A stretch of DNA of 64,000 nt from Streptomyces marianii. Its GTDB lineage: Bacteria; Actinomycetota; Actinomycetes; Streptomycetales; Streptomycetaceae. A program made the position numbers and the translations under genes. Shown here one piece after another: positions 26,108-33,314 of this stretch (within the stretch, counting starts at the first letter, position 1; each line of letters begins with the position of its first letter). The notes under the pieces were generated by a model. That model saw only the letters and a list, made by a program, of their open reading frames with translations. It searched no databases and was not told the DNA's origin. The stretch is from contig NZ_VAWE01000001.1 of assembly GCF_005795905.1 (NCBI RefSeq), positions 620,001-684,000 on the forward strand, in the 5' to 3' direction.

Positions 26108-27094
26108 ATGGCCGTGTTCGGCGTGTCCGCCGCGGAGGAAGAGCTCTACCGGCACTTTCTGCGCAACCCCGATACCACGATCGAGGACCTGCACGCGCTC
26201 GCGCACAAGGACGGGCCGAGCCGGGGGCAGCACCCGGACCAGTGCCTGGAGCGGCTGCGCCGGCTCGGTCTGATCCACCCCACGGGAACCGACGGCCGTA
26301 TCACTCCCGCGGACCCCGAGGTCGCCGTGGCCAGACTCACGGACGCCCGACTGCACGCGCTGCACCAGGAGTTGCAGAGGGTGACACAGGCCAGGCACGT
26401 CATCCAGGGGCTGCGGGCCGAGCAGGGCGAGTGGATGGCGCCGCAGGGCATCGAGCAGTTGCACGGTCTGGACGACATCCGCAACCGCATCGAGGACCTC
26501 GCGTTCTTCGCCCGGGACGAGATCCTGTCGGTCGAGCCGTACACCAAACTGTCGGCCGAGAACATCGCCCGGTCGAGGCCGCTCGACACGCGCTGTCTGC
26601 GCAGAGGGGTGCGCATTCGGAACGTCGTGCTCCGGGCCGCGCTCGACAATCCGCCGACTGCGGGCTATCTGCGGGAGCTGGTCGCGGAAGGCGCGATGAT
26701 CAGGGTGGCGGAGAACATAACCGAGCGGATCCTCGTATACGACGGCCATACGGCGCTGGTGCCCGTGGATCCGCGCAACACGGCTCGGGGTGCGCTGCTG
26801 GCCCGGAGCAACGGGTTGGTGGCGAACATCATCGCCCTGTTCGAGAAGATCTGGTCCCAGGCCGAGCAACTGACCGCCGCTGCCGGGCCGGAGGACGCCG
26901 GGGAGCGGTTGACCGCTACCGAACGGCGGGTGCTGCTGTCGATGTGCTCGGCGGGCAAGGACGAGGTGGGGGCGCGGGAGCTGGGCGTGTCGGTGCGGAC
27001 GTATCGGCGCCATGTCGCGGACATCATGCAGAAGCTGAGTGCGGTGAACCGGGCCCACGCGGCGCTGCTCGCGAGGGAGCGCGGCTGGGTGTGA
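26108..27094 (+). CDS. LuxR-type transcriptional regulator with TrmB-like N-terminus
   Basis: A 328-aa regulator. The N-terminal winged-helix region (AEEELYRHFLRNPDTTIEDL, ECLxRLRRLGLIHP-like sequence) resembles TrmB/helix-turn-helix domains. The middle (LDDIRNRIEDLAFFARDEIL to TERILVYDGHTALVPVDPRN) is a ligand-binding-like domain. The C-terminus is a LuxR-type HTH (LTATERRVLLSMCSAGKDEV, GARELGVSVRTYRRHVADIM). This architecture is common among regulators of Streptomyces RiPP clusters. A second protein of the same plan lies at the far end of the cluster (48404-49405). The ATG at 26108 gives the usual family start. It probably controls the cluster; the DNA site is unknown. Confidence 0.8.
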   Translation: MAVFGVSAAEEELYRHFLRNPDTTIEDLHALAHKDGPSRGQHPDQCLERLRRLGLIHPTGTDGRITPADPEVAVARLTDARLHALHQELQRVTQARHVIQGLRAEQGEWMAPQGIEQLHGLDDIRNRIEDLAFFARDEILSVEPYTKLSAENIARSRPLDTRCLRRGVRIRNVVLRAALDNPPTAGYLRELVAEGAMIRVAENITERILVYDGHTALVPVDPRNTARGALLARSNGLVANIIALFEKIWSQAEQLTAAAGPEDAGERLTATERRVLLSMCSAGKDEVGARELGVSVRTYRRHVADIMQKLSAVNRAHAALLARERGWV

Positions 27095-27156
27095 CCGCGG
27101 AACGCGGCCGGGCGCCTTCGGACCGGCCGACTCCCCCGGGTCCGGCCGGTGGCGAG

Positions 27157-27335
27157 GCCCGGCTGCCCATTCCGTCCGGTCCGGTCCGGTCCGTCGGCGG
27201 CCCGGCTGCCCATTCCGTCCGGTCCGGTCCGTCGGCCGGGCACGGCGGCCGGTTCCGTCCGGTCCGTCGGCGGCCCGGCTGCCCATTCCGTCCGGTCCGG
27301 TCCGTCGGCCGGGCACGGCGGCCGGGCCCGGCTGC
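27157..27335. repeat. Imperfect 73-bp tandem repeat of CCGTCCGGT-rich sequence
   Basis: A 63-bp stretch starting GTCCGTCGGCGGCCCGG at 27190 recurs at 27263 (73-bp period), with a shorter partial copy from 27157. Non-coding, between the regulator and the 27407 gene. No gene is seen in 27095-27406. Confidence 0.7.
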
Positions 27336-27406
27336 GGAGGTCCGGTCCGGGCCCGCTCGGACCGGTCCGTCGCGCCCGTTTCGCCGTCGTGCCCCGGCCC
27401 TGCGGT

Positions 27407-27664
27407 TCAGTCCCGGTGGCACGACCAGCCGCGCAGCCCCGAGTCCGCCATGGCCCGGCCGACGACGCTGCTGACCACGCGCGGATCGGTGGCCGTGTCG
27501 AGGGCGATCCGCAGCCGGATGCGGTCGGCGCGGACCTCGGGCAGGCACGTCCAGTGCCCCGGCAGGAGGCCCAGCAGCCGGATGACGGTGGTCTCACCCG
27601 CGGGCGCGGAGCGGTCGTCGCGCACGGCGACGACGTCGACGTAGTCCGGCCGGGCGGGGCTCAT
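27407..27664 (-). CDS. Small protein coupled to the M20 peptidase gene, function unknown
   Basis: An 85-aa protein (MSPARPDYVDVVAVRDDRSA at the start, LRGWSCHRD at the end) with no recognised domain. It has alternating polar and hydrophobic strands (TVIRLLGLLPGHWTCLPEVR, RIRLRIALDTATDPRVVSSV), suggesting a small alpha/beta fold, possibly an ACT-like or RRE-like one, but this is a guess. Its ATG overlaps the stop of the M20 peptidase gene by four bases (ATGA), so both are translated together. Good codon bias supports it as a real gene. Confidence 0.65.
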   Translation of the reverse strand: MSPARPDYVDVVAVRDDRSAPAGETTVIRLLGLLPGHWTCLPEVRADRIRLRIALDTATDPRVVSSVVGRAMADSGLRGWSCHRD

Positions 27665-28893
27665 CGCCGTCGGCCCTCCTGCCCTTCAGGACCGCCGAGC
27701 AGGCTGCGTACGGCGGTGGCCATCGCGGTGATGCCGGCCGGGAGGGCAGTGCGTACGTCGGGGGCGAACGTGTCCGCGTGGTTGGCCGGCACCGGTTCGC
27801 CGCCGTCCCTCGCGGCGCGCCACTGCCGGGCGCCGGTGGCGCCGAGCATCCAGTAGGCGACGGGTACTCCGCCCGCGGCGTAGTGGGGGAAGTCCTCGGT
27901 GGCGGTCGAGCCCGGCCAGTCGCTCACCCGGTGCGCCCCGAAGACCTCCTCGTGGGCGCGGCGTACCCGGTGCGCCGTGTCCGCGTGGGCCACGAGCACG
28001 GGTGAGGCGGCCGTGACCGTGATCTCCGGTTCCCGGTCGCATCCGGAGGCGGCGCACTCTGCGCGTACGACGCGCCGGACGGCGTCGGTCACCCTGGTCA
28101 GGGAGGCGTCGCTGAACGCCCTGACGGAGACGGACAGCCGGGCTTCGGAGGGGATCACATTGGCCCGGTCCCCGGCGTGGAGGGAGCCGACGGTGAGCAC
28201 GACCCGCTCGCCGGGGGCGGTCTCGCGGGACACCACCGTCTGGAGCCGTACGACGACGGATGCGGCGGTCACCACCGGGTCGACCGCGAGGTGCGGGGTG
28301 CCCGCGTGTCCGCCGCGGCCGTGGACGACCACGTCGAGGGTGGCGCCGGCGGACATCAGCGGGCCCCGCCCGTGGGCCACCGACCCGGCGGGCAGTGGTG
28401 CGCAGTGCTGGGCGAGCACCGCGTCGGGGATTCCGAAGCGGTCGTAGAGGCCGTCGTCGAGCATCGCCCTGGCTCCGGCGAGGGTCTCCTCCGCGGGCTG
28501 TCCGACGAGTACCAGCGTGCCCCGCCAGGAATCGCGGTCGGCGCCGAGGAGCGCGGCGGCACCGGCGGCCGCCGCGGTGTGCAGGTCGTGTCCGCAGGCG
28601 TGCATGACGCCGGGAACGGTGCTGGCGTACCTCAGGCCGGTGCGCTCCCGTACCGGCAGCGCGTCCAGTTCGGCGCGGACCGTCACCGTGGGGCCGGGAC
28701 CGTTGCGGAGGACGCCGACGACTCCGTGCCCGCCGACGCCACGGGTGACCTCGCAGCCGTGTCGTTCGAGCCGGGCGGCTAGGGCTCCGGCGGTGCGGGC
28801 CTCCGCGCCCGACAACTCGGGATGGGCGTGCAGATCGACGTAGAGAGCGGTGGCGTCCCTCAGGACGTCAAGCGGGACCTCTGGTGCGGTCAT
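27661..28893 (-). CDS. M20 family metallopeptidase/amidohydrolase
   Basis: A 410-aa protein of the M20D amidohydrolase group (N-acyl-amino-acid or hippurate hydrolase, IAA-amino-acid hydrolase). Features are DLHAHPELSGAEARTAGALA, the ACGHDLHTAAAAGAAALL metal-binding motif around residue 105, GQPAEETLAGARAMLDDGLY with the catalytic Glu pair, LAQHCAPLPAGS, the dimerisation domain GRGGHAGTPHLAVDPVVTAA, and a late STATEDFPHYA with the second metal ligand. It should cleave an amide bond in the cytoplasm. It lies next to the precursor gene and faces away from it, so it may trim or deacylate a cluster product, or be a neighbour by chance. Confidence 0.85.
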   Translation of the reverse strand: MTAPEVPLDVLRDATALYVDLHAHPELSGAEARTAGALAARLERHGCEVTRGVGGHGVVGVLRNGPGPTVTVRAELDALPVRERTGLRYASTVPGVMHACGHDLHTAAAAGAAALLGADRDSWRGTLVLVGQPAEETLAGARAMLDDGLYDRFGIPDAVLAQHCAPLPAGSVAHGRGPLMSAGATLDVVVHGRGGHAGTPHLAVDPVVTAASVVVRLQTVVSRETAPGERVVLTVGSLHAGDRANVIPSEARLSVSVRAFSDASLTRVTDAVRRVVRAECAASGCDREPEITVTAASPVLVAHADTAHRVRRAHEEVFGAHRVSDWPGSTATEDFPHYAAGGVPVAYWMLGATGARQWRAARDGGEPVPANHADTFAPDVRTALPAGITAMATAVRSLLGGPEGQEGRRR

Positions 28894-28999
28894 CGGATCT
28901 CCTTGCCCTTCCGTGCGTTGTCCCTCCGTGCGGCGGTGAGGACCGGAAGGCGGCTCCCTCGCCAGCGTCCCCGCCCCGCACGCCAGATGTCCGGCGTTC

Positions 29000-29029
29000 C
29001 GCTGACACGGGGTGTCAGCGAAGTGTCAG
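29000..29029 (+). promoter_or_regulatory. Candidate SARP/other operator upstream of the RiPP precursor
   Basis: GTGTCAG occurs at 29012-29018 and 29023-29029, separated by CGAA: heptamers in 11-bp phase, the spacing used by SARP activators. The left copy also forms a 9-bp palindrome, CGCTGACAC-GGG-GTGTCAGCG (29000-29020). It lies 100 bp upstream of the precursor ATG. A cluster SARP gene is present at 45228-47489. Confidence 0.55.
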
Positions 29030-29129
29030 TGACAGCCGAGGCGTGGTGAAAGGGCGTTCGGCTGCAATAGGCCGTACGAGGGACACCGCCGGAACCGCCG
29101 GCCGGACCCGCACACCGAGGGAGACCCCC

Positions 29130-29306
29130 ATGACCCCGAAGCCCGAACTCGCCACGCTCGCCGACGAGATCCTGGAACTGGAGTCCGAGACCTTCGAGAT
29201 CTCGGACTACTCGGACGCCGCCGAGGTCGTCCTGGCCGGTTCGACGTCGTGTTCCTCCACGTCGACCTGCTCCAGCACCACCAGCACCACGTCCTGCAGC
29301 GCCTGA
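29130..29306 (+). CDS. Thiopeptide/azole-type RiPP precursor peptide
   Basis: A 58-aa peptide behind GAGGGAGA. Leader (about 1-37): acidic, MTPKPELATLADEILELESE then TFEISDYSDAAEVVLAG. The EISDY-D segment resembles leaders of thiopeptide precursors such as that of thiostrepton. Core (last 21): STSCSSTSTC, SSTTSTTSC, SA; it holds 10 Ser, 7 Thr, 3 Cys and one final Ala. Every residue but the last can be cyclised to an azole or dehydrated. The surrounding YcaO, dehydrogenase and split LanB genes are just the enzymes for that. The leader/core border is inferred from the LAG before the Ser/Thr/Cys run. A strong hairpin follows the gene. Its product cannot be equated with any compound I know. Confidence 0.85.
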   Translation: MTPKPELATLADEILELESETFEISDYSDAAEVVLAGSTSCSSTSTCSSTTSTTSCSA

Positions 29307-29339
29307 TCCCAGGAGCGCCGGCCGTCCGCGGACGGACCA

Positions 29340-29382
29340 CGGCCTCCCGCCCGGCGGAGCCCTTCCGCCGCGCGGGAGGCCG
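29340..29382. terminator. Two-part hairpin between the precursor and the convergent operon
   Basis: An outer 11-bp stem (CGGCCTCCCGC / GCGGGAGGCCG) encloses, across one mismatch, an inner 7-bp stem (CGGCGGA / TCCGCCG). It lies 33 bp after the precursor stop and before the end of the YcaO gene on the other strand, so it can terminate both. Confidence 0.7.
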
Positions 29383-29495
29383 CTTGCGTGCGGGGGCCTT
29401 GCGCAGTGCGCGGGCCTTGCCGTACCTCTCCCCCGCCGCCTTCCCCGCACCCGGGATGCCTCGTCCCCGGTAGTGCCGCAGTGGATGACGGCCCG

Positions 29496-31460
29496 TCATG
29501 GAAACGGATGGGGAACGGTTTTGACCTCGGCTGCGGGGAGTACGTCCGGGCGCCGGCCGGCGTCACGCAGCCCCGTCCGCAGCCGCGGCATCAGCAGGGC
29601 CCGCTGCCGGGACCAGCCGAAGTCGAGCGGCAGGATGCCCGGGACGACCATGGCGACGGTGTGCAGCCCCATCCCGCGCTGCTCCGGTGTCGTCTGGTCC
29701 ACGACGACGACGTCATGGCCGGCGTCGGCAATCCGCCGGACGAGGAAGCGCACGTCGTCACGGAGGTCGTCGGTACGCGGCCGCACCGAAGTCGTCCAGT
29801 CGCGGAACGCCGCCTCGAGCGGCAGGAGGCCCGAGGGCTCCAGGAACTCCTCTGCGTGGGATGCCATTTCGGGCAGGCCGAACAGCTGGGCATGGTCCTT
29901 CAGGTGGAGCACCTTGGTGTAGTCACGGGCCATCTGGAGCAGTTCGCCGCGACGCTCGGCCACCTGGTGCGGCAGATGCGGGATGTACGTCAGCACCTCG
30001 GAGAGGGCGGATTCCACGGTCTCCTCGGGGTCGAACCCGGCAGCCGCCCCGAAGGACAGGGTCCCGGGGCCGCCGTCGCGGCGGACGGCCAGCGCGGTGA
30101 CCACGGGTACGGCGAGGTCCATGGTGGTGTCGTAGGCGTGGACGTCGTAGCCGTGCAGCGCCGCCCGGTCGATCATGGCGCGGACCGCGGTGCGCCGGCA
30201 GGTGCGGAGGTCGATCGCGGTGAGCCGGGCGCGCCCGTACCAGGCCAGCAGGAAGGCGTCGCGTTCGACGAGTTCCAGCAGGGCGAAGAGGATCGCCTCC
30301 TCCGGACTGCCGCCGGTCGCACAGCCGTTGGAGCACTCGAAGACGAAGTTGTCGGCGTCCACTCCGGCGCTGTAGTGGGCGAGGCGGGCGGGGACGAGCA
30401 CCGGCCGGTCGTCGCGCAGCGAATGCCCCCAGACCCAGGGGATCTCCCGGGCCGGGTCGAAGGGGCTGACGAGGGGGTCGCTCGCATAGGTCTCGGGGGC
30501 GTAGAGGCCGCGGGCCGCGGGATCGAGGGCGGGGGTGCCCTCGGCGACCAGGGCGTCGTACGAGGCCGTCACGGGGGTGGTGCCGCGGCGGCGGTGGGTG
30601 CCCGCGTAGCGCTCCAGGCCCTCCAGGTGCGCCAGTGTGCGGCTGGCGGCGTAGCTGTTGGCCTGGCCGCTCCAGGTGACGTCGTTGAGACCGGCGTAGC
30701 CGCGGACGAAGTTGGTGCCGGCGACGGGCGCGGTGGTGGTCGAGGCGGGGTTGATCCAGGTGCGGGCGCCGAGTGCGCCGCAGACGGGGTTGGCGAGCGC
30801 CTGTTCGGGGAGCTCGTACGAGGAGGCGGGGCGCAGCCGGTAGCGGCCGGGGTCCGGTTTGGCGGCGGGCCGCAGCGTGGTACGGGCGGCGTCCGCGGTC
30901 TCGGGGGCCGTCGTGACGCAGGACGGGCACAGGGGTTCGGGCAGGAGGGGGAACGTCACGGTCGCGAGGGTCCCGAGGTCGACGCGGGTCACCTGGCACA
31001 GGGCACGATCGGCCGGGCCCGTGGCCGGTGGGGTGAGGCGTCCGCCGAGGGCCGCCCGGTACACGGCCCACACCGCGTCGACGGCGTACGGGGTGAGCAG
31101 CGGCCAGGCCGTGGCTCCGTGCGGGCGTCGGCCACGTTCGAGTGCCTCGCGTTCGGAGCGGCCGCGCAGCCGCTGCCAGCGCATGGCGAGACACTGGCCG
31201 CACGCCGGTCCCTGCTCACCGCCCCACGGCCCGACCAGGGCGGCGCGCGCGGTCAGCTGGACGTTCGCCCGGGGGCGCGCGGCCGCGTACGGGTCGGGGG
31301 CTCCCGTGCCGAGGACGTCGGCGGCACCGAGCGGCACGACGAGCGGTGCGGGGAGGCCGGCGTCGCCGAGCGCCGCGCGGTGCGCGGCGAGCGCGTCCTG
31401 GAGGTGCCCGGTGGCCCGTCCCAGCGGTGGCGCGGCGGGGGCCGCGGCGGCGGTCGTCAT
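29496..31460 (-). CDS. YcaO cyclodehydratase (azoline-forming), last gene of the operon
   Basis: A 654-aa YcaO-domain protein. The N-terminal 200 residues form the E1-like partner part with two CxxC pairs (ACGQCLAMRWQRLR, LCPSCVTTAPE) that should bind zinc. The YcaO domain (about 230-654) shows AHLEGLERYAGTHRRRGTTP with the ExxxR ATP-binding motif, DNFVFECSNGCATGGSPEEA, ILFALLELVERDAFLLAWYG with the second ATP/Mg motif, and a C-terminus ending PHPFP, the PxPxP-type tail of azoline-forming YcaO enzymes. It activates backbone amides of the precursor with ATP, forming thiazolines or oxazolines. The start at 31460 overlaps the permease stop (ATGA). A paralogue lies at 40462-42744. Confidence 0.9.
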   Translation of the reverse strand: MTTAAAAPAAPPLGRATGHLQDALAAHRAALGDAGLPAPLVVPLGAADVLGTGAPDPYAAARPRANVQLTARAALVGPWGGEQGPACGQCLAMRWQRLRGRSEREALERGRRPHGATAWPLLTPYAVDAVWAVYRAALGGRLTPPATGPADRALCQVTRVDLGTLATVTFPLLPEPLCPSCVTTAPETADAARTTLRPAAKPDPGRYRLRPASSYELPEQALANPVCGALGARTWINPASTTTAPVAGTNFVRGYAGLNDVTWSGQANSYAASRTLAHLEGLERYAGTHRRRGTTPVTASYDALVAEGTPALDPAARGLYAPETYASDPLVSPFDPAREIPWVWGHSLRDDRPVLVPARLAHYSAGVDADNFVFECSNGCATGGSPEEAILFALLELVERDAFLLAWYGRARLTAIDLRTCRRTAVRAMIDRAALHGYDVHAYDTTMDLAVPVVTALAVRRDGGPGTLSFGAAAGFDPEETVESALSEVLTYIPHLPHQVAERRGELLQMARDYTKVLHLKDHAQLFGLPEMASHAEEFLEPSGLLPLEAAFRDWTTSVRPRTDDLRDDVRFLVRRIADAGHDVVVVDQTTPEQRGMGLHTVAMVVPGILPLDFGWSRQRALLMPRLRTGLRDAGRRPDVLPAAEVKTVPHPFP

Positions 31461-32209
31461 GCCTTGTCGCTCCAGCGGAAGGTCCTGAGGGCGACGGCGC
31501 CGAGCACCACGGCGAAACCGGCCAGCACACCGCAGTCGAGGAGGATACCGCCGGTGCCGCCGCCCGTGAGCGCGCCGGAGACACCGTCGTTGAGGTAGCG
31601 CAGGGGCAGCGCCCGGGAGAGGCTCTGCATCCAGTCCGGCATCATGTCCAGTGGGAGGAAGGAACCGGACAGGAACGCCATCGGGATCATCAGGCAGTTG
31701 GCGACGGCGGCGACGGCCTCGGGGGTCCTGGCGTACGAGCCGACGATCACTCCCAGCATCAGGAAGGCCGTGATGCCGAGGACGAGCACGGGCAGCGCCA
31801 GCGGCCAGCTGCCGGAGACGCCCAGCCCGAAGAACGGCAGCATGGCCACGGCGACGAACAGCACGGCCTGGACGACTCCGACGGCGACCGCCAGCACGTA
31901 GCGGGAGGCGATCACCGCGGAGACGGGCGTCGGTGTCATCCGGATGAGGCGCAGGATGTCGTCGCGGCGCCACTGCATCAGGACGAACGCGACCCCGAAT
32001 ACGGCGGCGTTGCCGACGCCCCAGGCGAGCACGCCGGGGGCGATGTGGTCGATGTACGGGCGGCCGCTCTGCTCGACGTCCTGACCGCTGAAGATCAGGC
32101 CGAAGACGACGAGGAACAGCAGGGGGAAGGCGAAGGTGAAGAAGAGCGTGGTCCGGTCCCGGGTGTAGGCCCGGTATCCGGCCGTGGTCAGCGCGGCGTA
32201 GGCGCTCAT
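31457..32209 (-). CDS. ABC-2 type transporter permease
   Basis: A 250-aa membrane protein with six predicted helices, for example TTLFFTFAFPLLFLVVFGLI, GVLAWGVGNAAVFGVAFVLM, YVLAVAVGVVQAVLFVAVAM, LALPVLVLGITAFLMLGVIV and GVLAGFAVVLGAVALRTF, and the conserved LPLDMMPDWMQSLSRALPLR before the last loop, the ABC-2 permease signature of drug and bacteriocin exporters. It pairs with the ATPase encoded upstream (32344-33273) and should export the mature peptide or protect the producer from it. Its stop overlaps the start of the YcaO gene by four bases. Confidence 0.9.
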   Translation of the reverse strand: MSAYAALTTAGYRAYTRDRTTLFFTFAFPLLFLVVFGLIFSGQDVEQSGRPYIDHIAPGVLAWGVGNAAVFGVAFVLMQWRRDDILRLIRMTPTPVSAVIASRYVLAVAVGVVQAVLFVAVAMLPFFGLGVSGSWPLALPVLVLGITAFLMLGVIVGSYARTPEAVAAVANCLMIPMAFLSGSFLPLDMMPDWMQSLSRALPLRYLNDGVSGALTGGGTGGILLDCGVLAGFAVVLGAVALRTFRWSDKA

Positions 32210-32343
32210 GGCGAAGGTCTCCGTGGTTCGTGGCCGGCGGTCGGCGCCGGCGGGAGGCGATGGCGGGAGGCGATGGCCCGGAGGGGCGGAAAGCGGCGGC
32301 GGGAGGCGATGGCCCGGAGAGGGCTCGGGGTGTGCGGGCGGGG

Positions 32344-33273
32344 CTACGCTCCGGGGTCGGCCGCGCCGGTCAGCTGGAGGTAGACGTCCTCCAGCCCGGC
32401 GGTGCGCGTACGGACGCCCCGGAGTCCGGCGAGGGCGTCGACGGCGGCGAGGACGCTCCCGGCGTCGAGGGTCTCCAGGACCACCGAGTCGCCTTCGAGG
32501 GCGGCCCGTTCGACCCCGGGGATGCGCCGGGCGGTCTCCAGGTCCAGCCGTTCGGCGGGGACGAGCAGCCGGGTGGTGGGGCTGCCCTGCTCGATCAACC
32601 GGCCGGGGCTGTCCAGCGCGGCGACACGGCCGTCGACGAGGATCGCCACCCGGTCGCACAACTCCTCGGCCTCGTCGAGGTGATGGGTGGTGTAGATGAT
32701 GGTGCGGCCGGCGCCCTTGAGGTCGCGCAGCACCTGCCACAGGGCCCTGCGGGCCTGCGGGTCGAGTGCCGCGGTCGGCTCGTCGAGGAAGATCAGCTCG
32801 GGTTGGTGGACGAGGGCGGAGGCGATCGCGAGCCGCTGCCGCTGCCCGCCGGAGAGGTCGTCGACGCGGGTGCCGCCCTGCTCGGTGAGTCCGACGGAGG
32901 CCAGCGCGTGCTCGGCGGCGGCGTCGTCCGTGCGGTACAGGGCGGCCACGGTGCGCAGATGCTCGCGGGCGGTGAGCCGGACGAAGAACGCGGAGGACTG
33001 GGTCTGCACACCGACGCGTGTGAGGAGTGCCGGGTTCCTCGGCCAGGGGCTGTGGCCGAGGACGGTGACGGTGCCCGAGTCGGCGCGGCGCTGGCCCTCC
33101 ATGATTTCCACGAGGGTGGTCTTTCCCGCGCCGTTGGGCCCGAGCAGTCCGAAGAACTCACCCCGTGGGACGGTCAGGGACACGCCGTCGACGGCCTGCA
33201 CCGCGCCGTAGCGCTTGTGCACTGCGTCCAGGACGACGGCCGGGCCGTCCTGCGGGCCGGCGGTGGGGGGCAT
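32344..33273 (-). CDS. ABC transporter ATP-binding protein
   Basis: A 309-aa ATPase of the drug-exporter (DrrA-like) group. It shows Walker A GLLGPNGAGKTTLVEIMEG (about residue 40-58), the Q-loop region VGVQTQSSAFFVRLTA, the signature motif VDDLSGGQRQRLAIASALVH, Walker B LIFLDEPTAALDPQ and the switch histidine YTTHHLDEAEELCDRV. A C-terminal regulatory extension follows (LDLETARRIPGVERAALEGD). Together with the adjacent ABC-2 permease it forms the exporter of the cluster. The ATG at 33273 follows GAAGGAGAG. The 134 bp to the next gene hold only a repeated GCGGGAGGCGATGG motif. Confidence 0.92.
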   Translation of the reverse strand: MPPTAGPQDGPAVVLDAVHKRYGAVQAVDGVSLTVPRGEFFGLLGPNGAGKTTLVEIMEGQRRADSGTVTVLGHSPWPRNPALLTRVGVQTQSSAFFVRLTAREHLRTVAALYRTDDAAAEHALASVGLTEQGGTRVDDLSGGQRQRLAIASALVHQPELIFLDEPTAALDPQARRALWQVLRDLKGAGRTIIYTTHHLDEAEELCDRVAILVDGRVAALDSPGRLIEQGSPTTRLLVPAERLDLETARRIPGVERAALEGDSVVLETLDAGSVLAAVDALAGLRGVRTRTAGLEDVYLQLTGAADPGA

Positions 33274-33314
33274 GGAACTCTCCTTCGGTGGAAGCGGATC
33301 GCGGCCGGGGGCCG

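Noticed and set aside
26075..27316. Minus-strand 413-codon frame opposite the LuxR-type regulator
   Set aside because: Antisense shadow; its N-terminal part merely reads through the 73-bp repeat.
29388..31598. Long plus-strand open frame opposite the YcaO gene
   Set aside because: An antisense shadow of high-GC coding sequence; it opposes a protein with clear YcaO motifs and has itself no recognisable domain.
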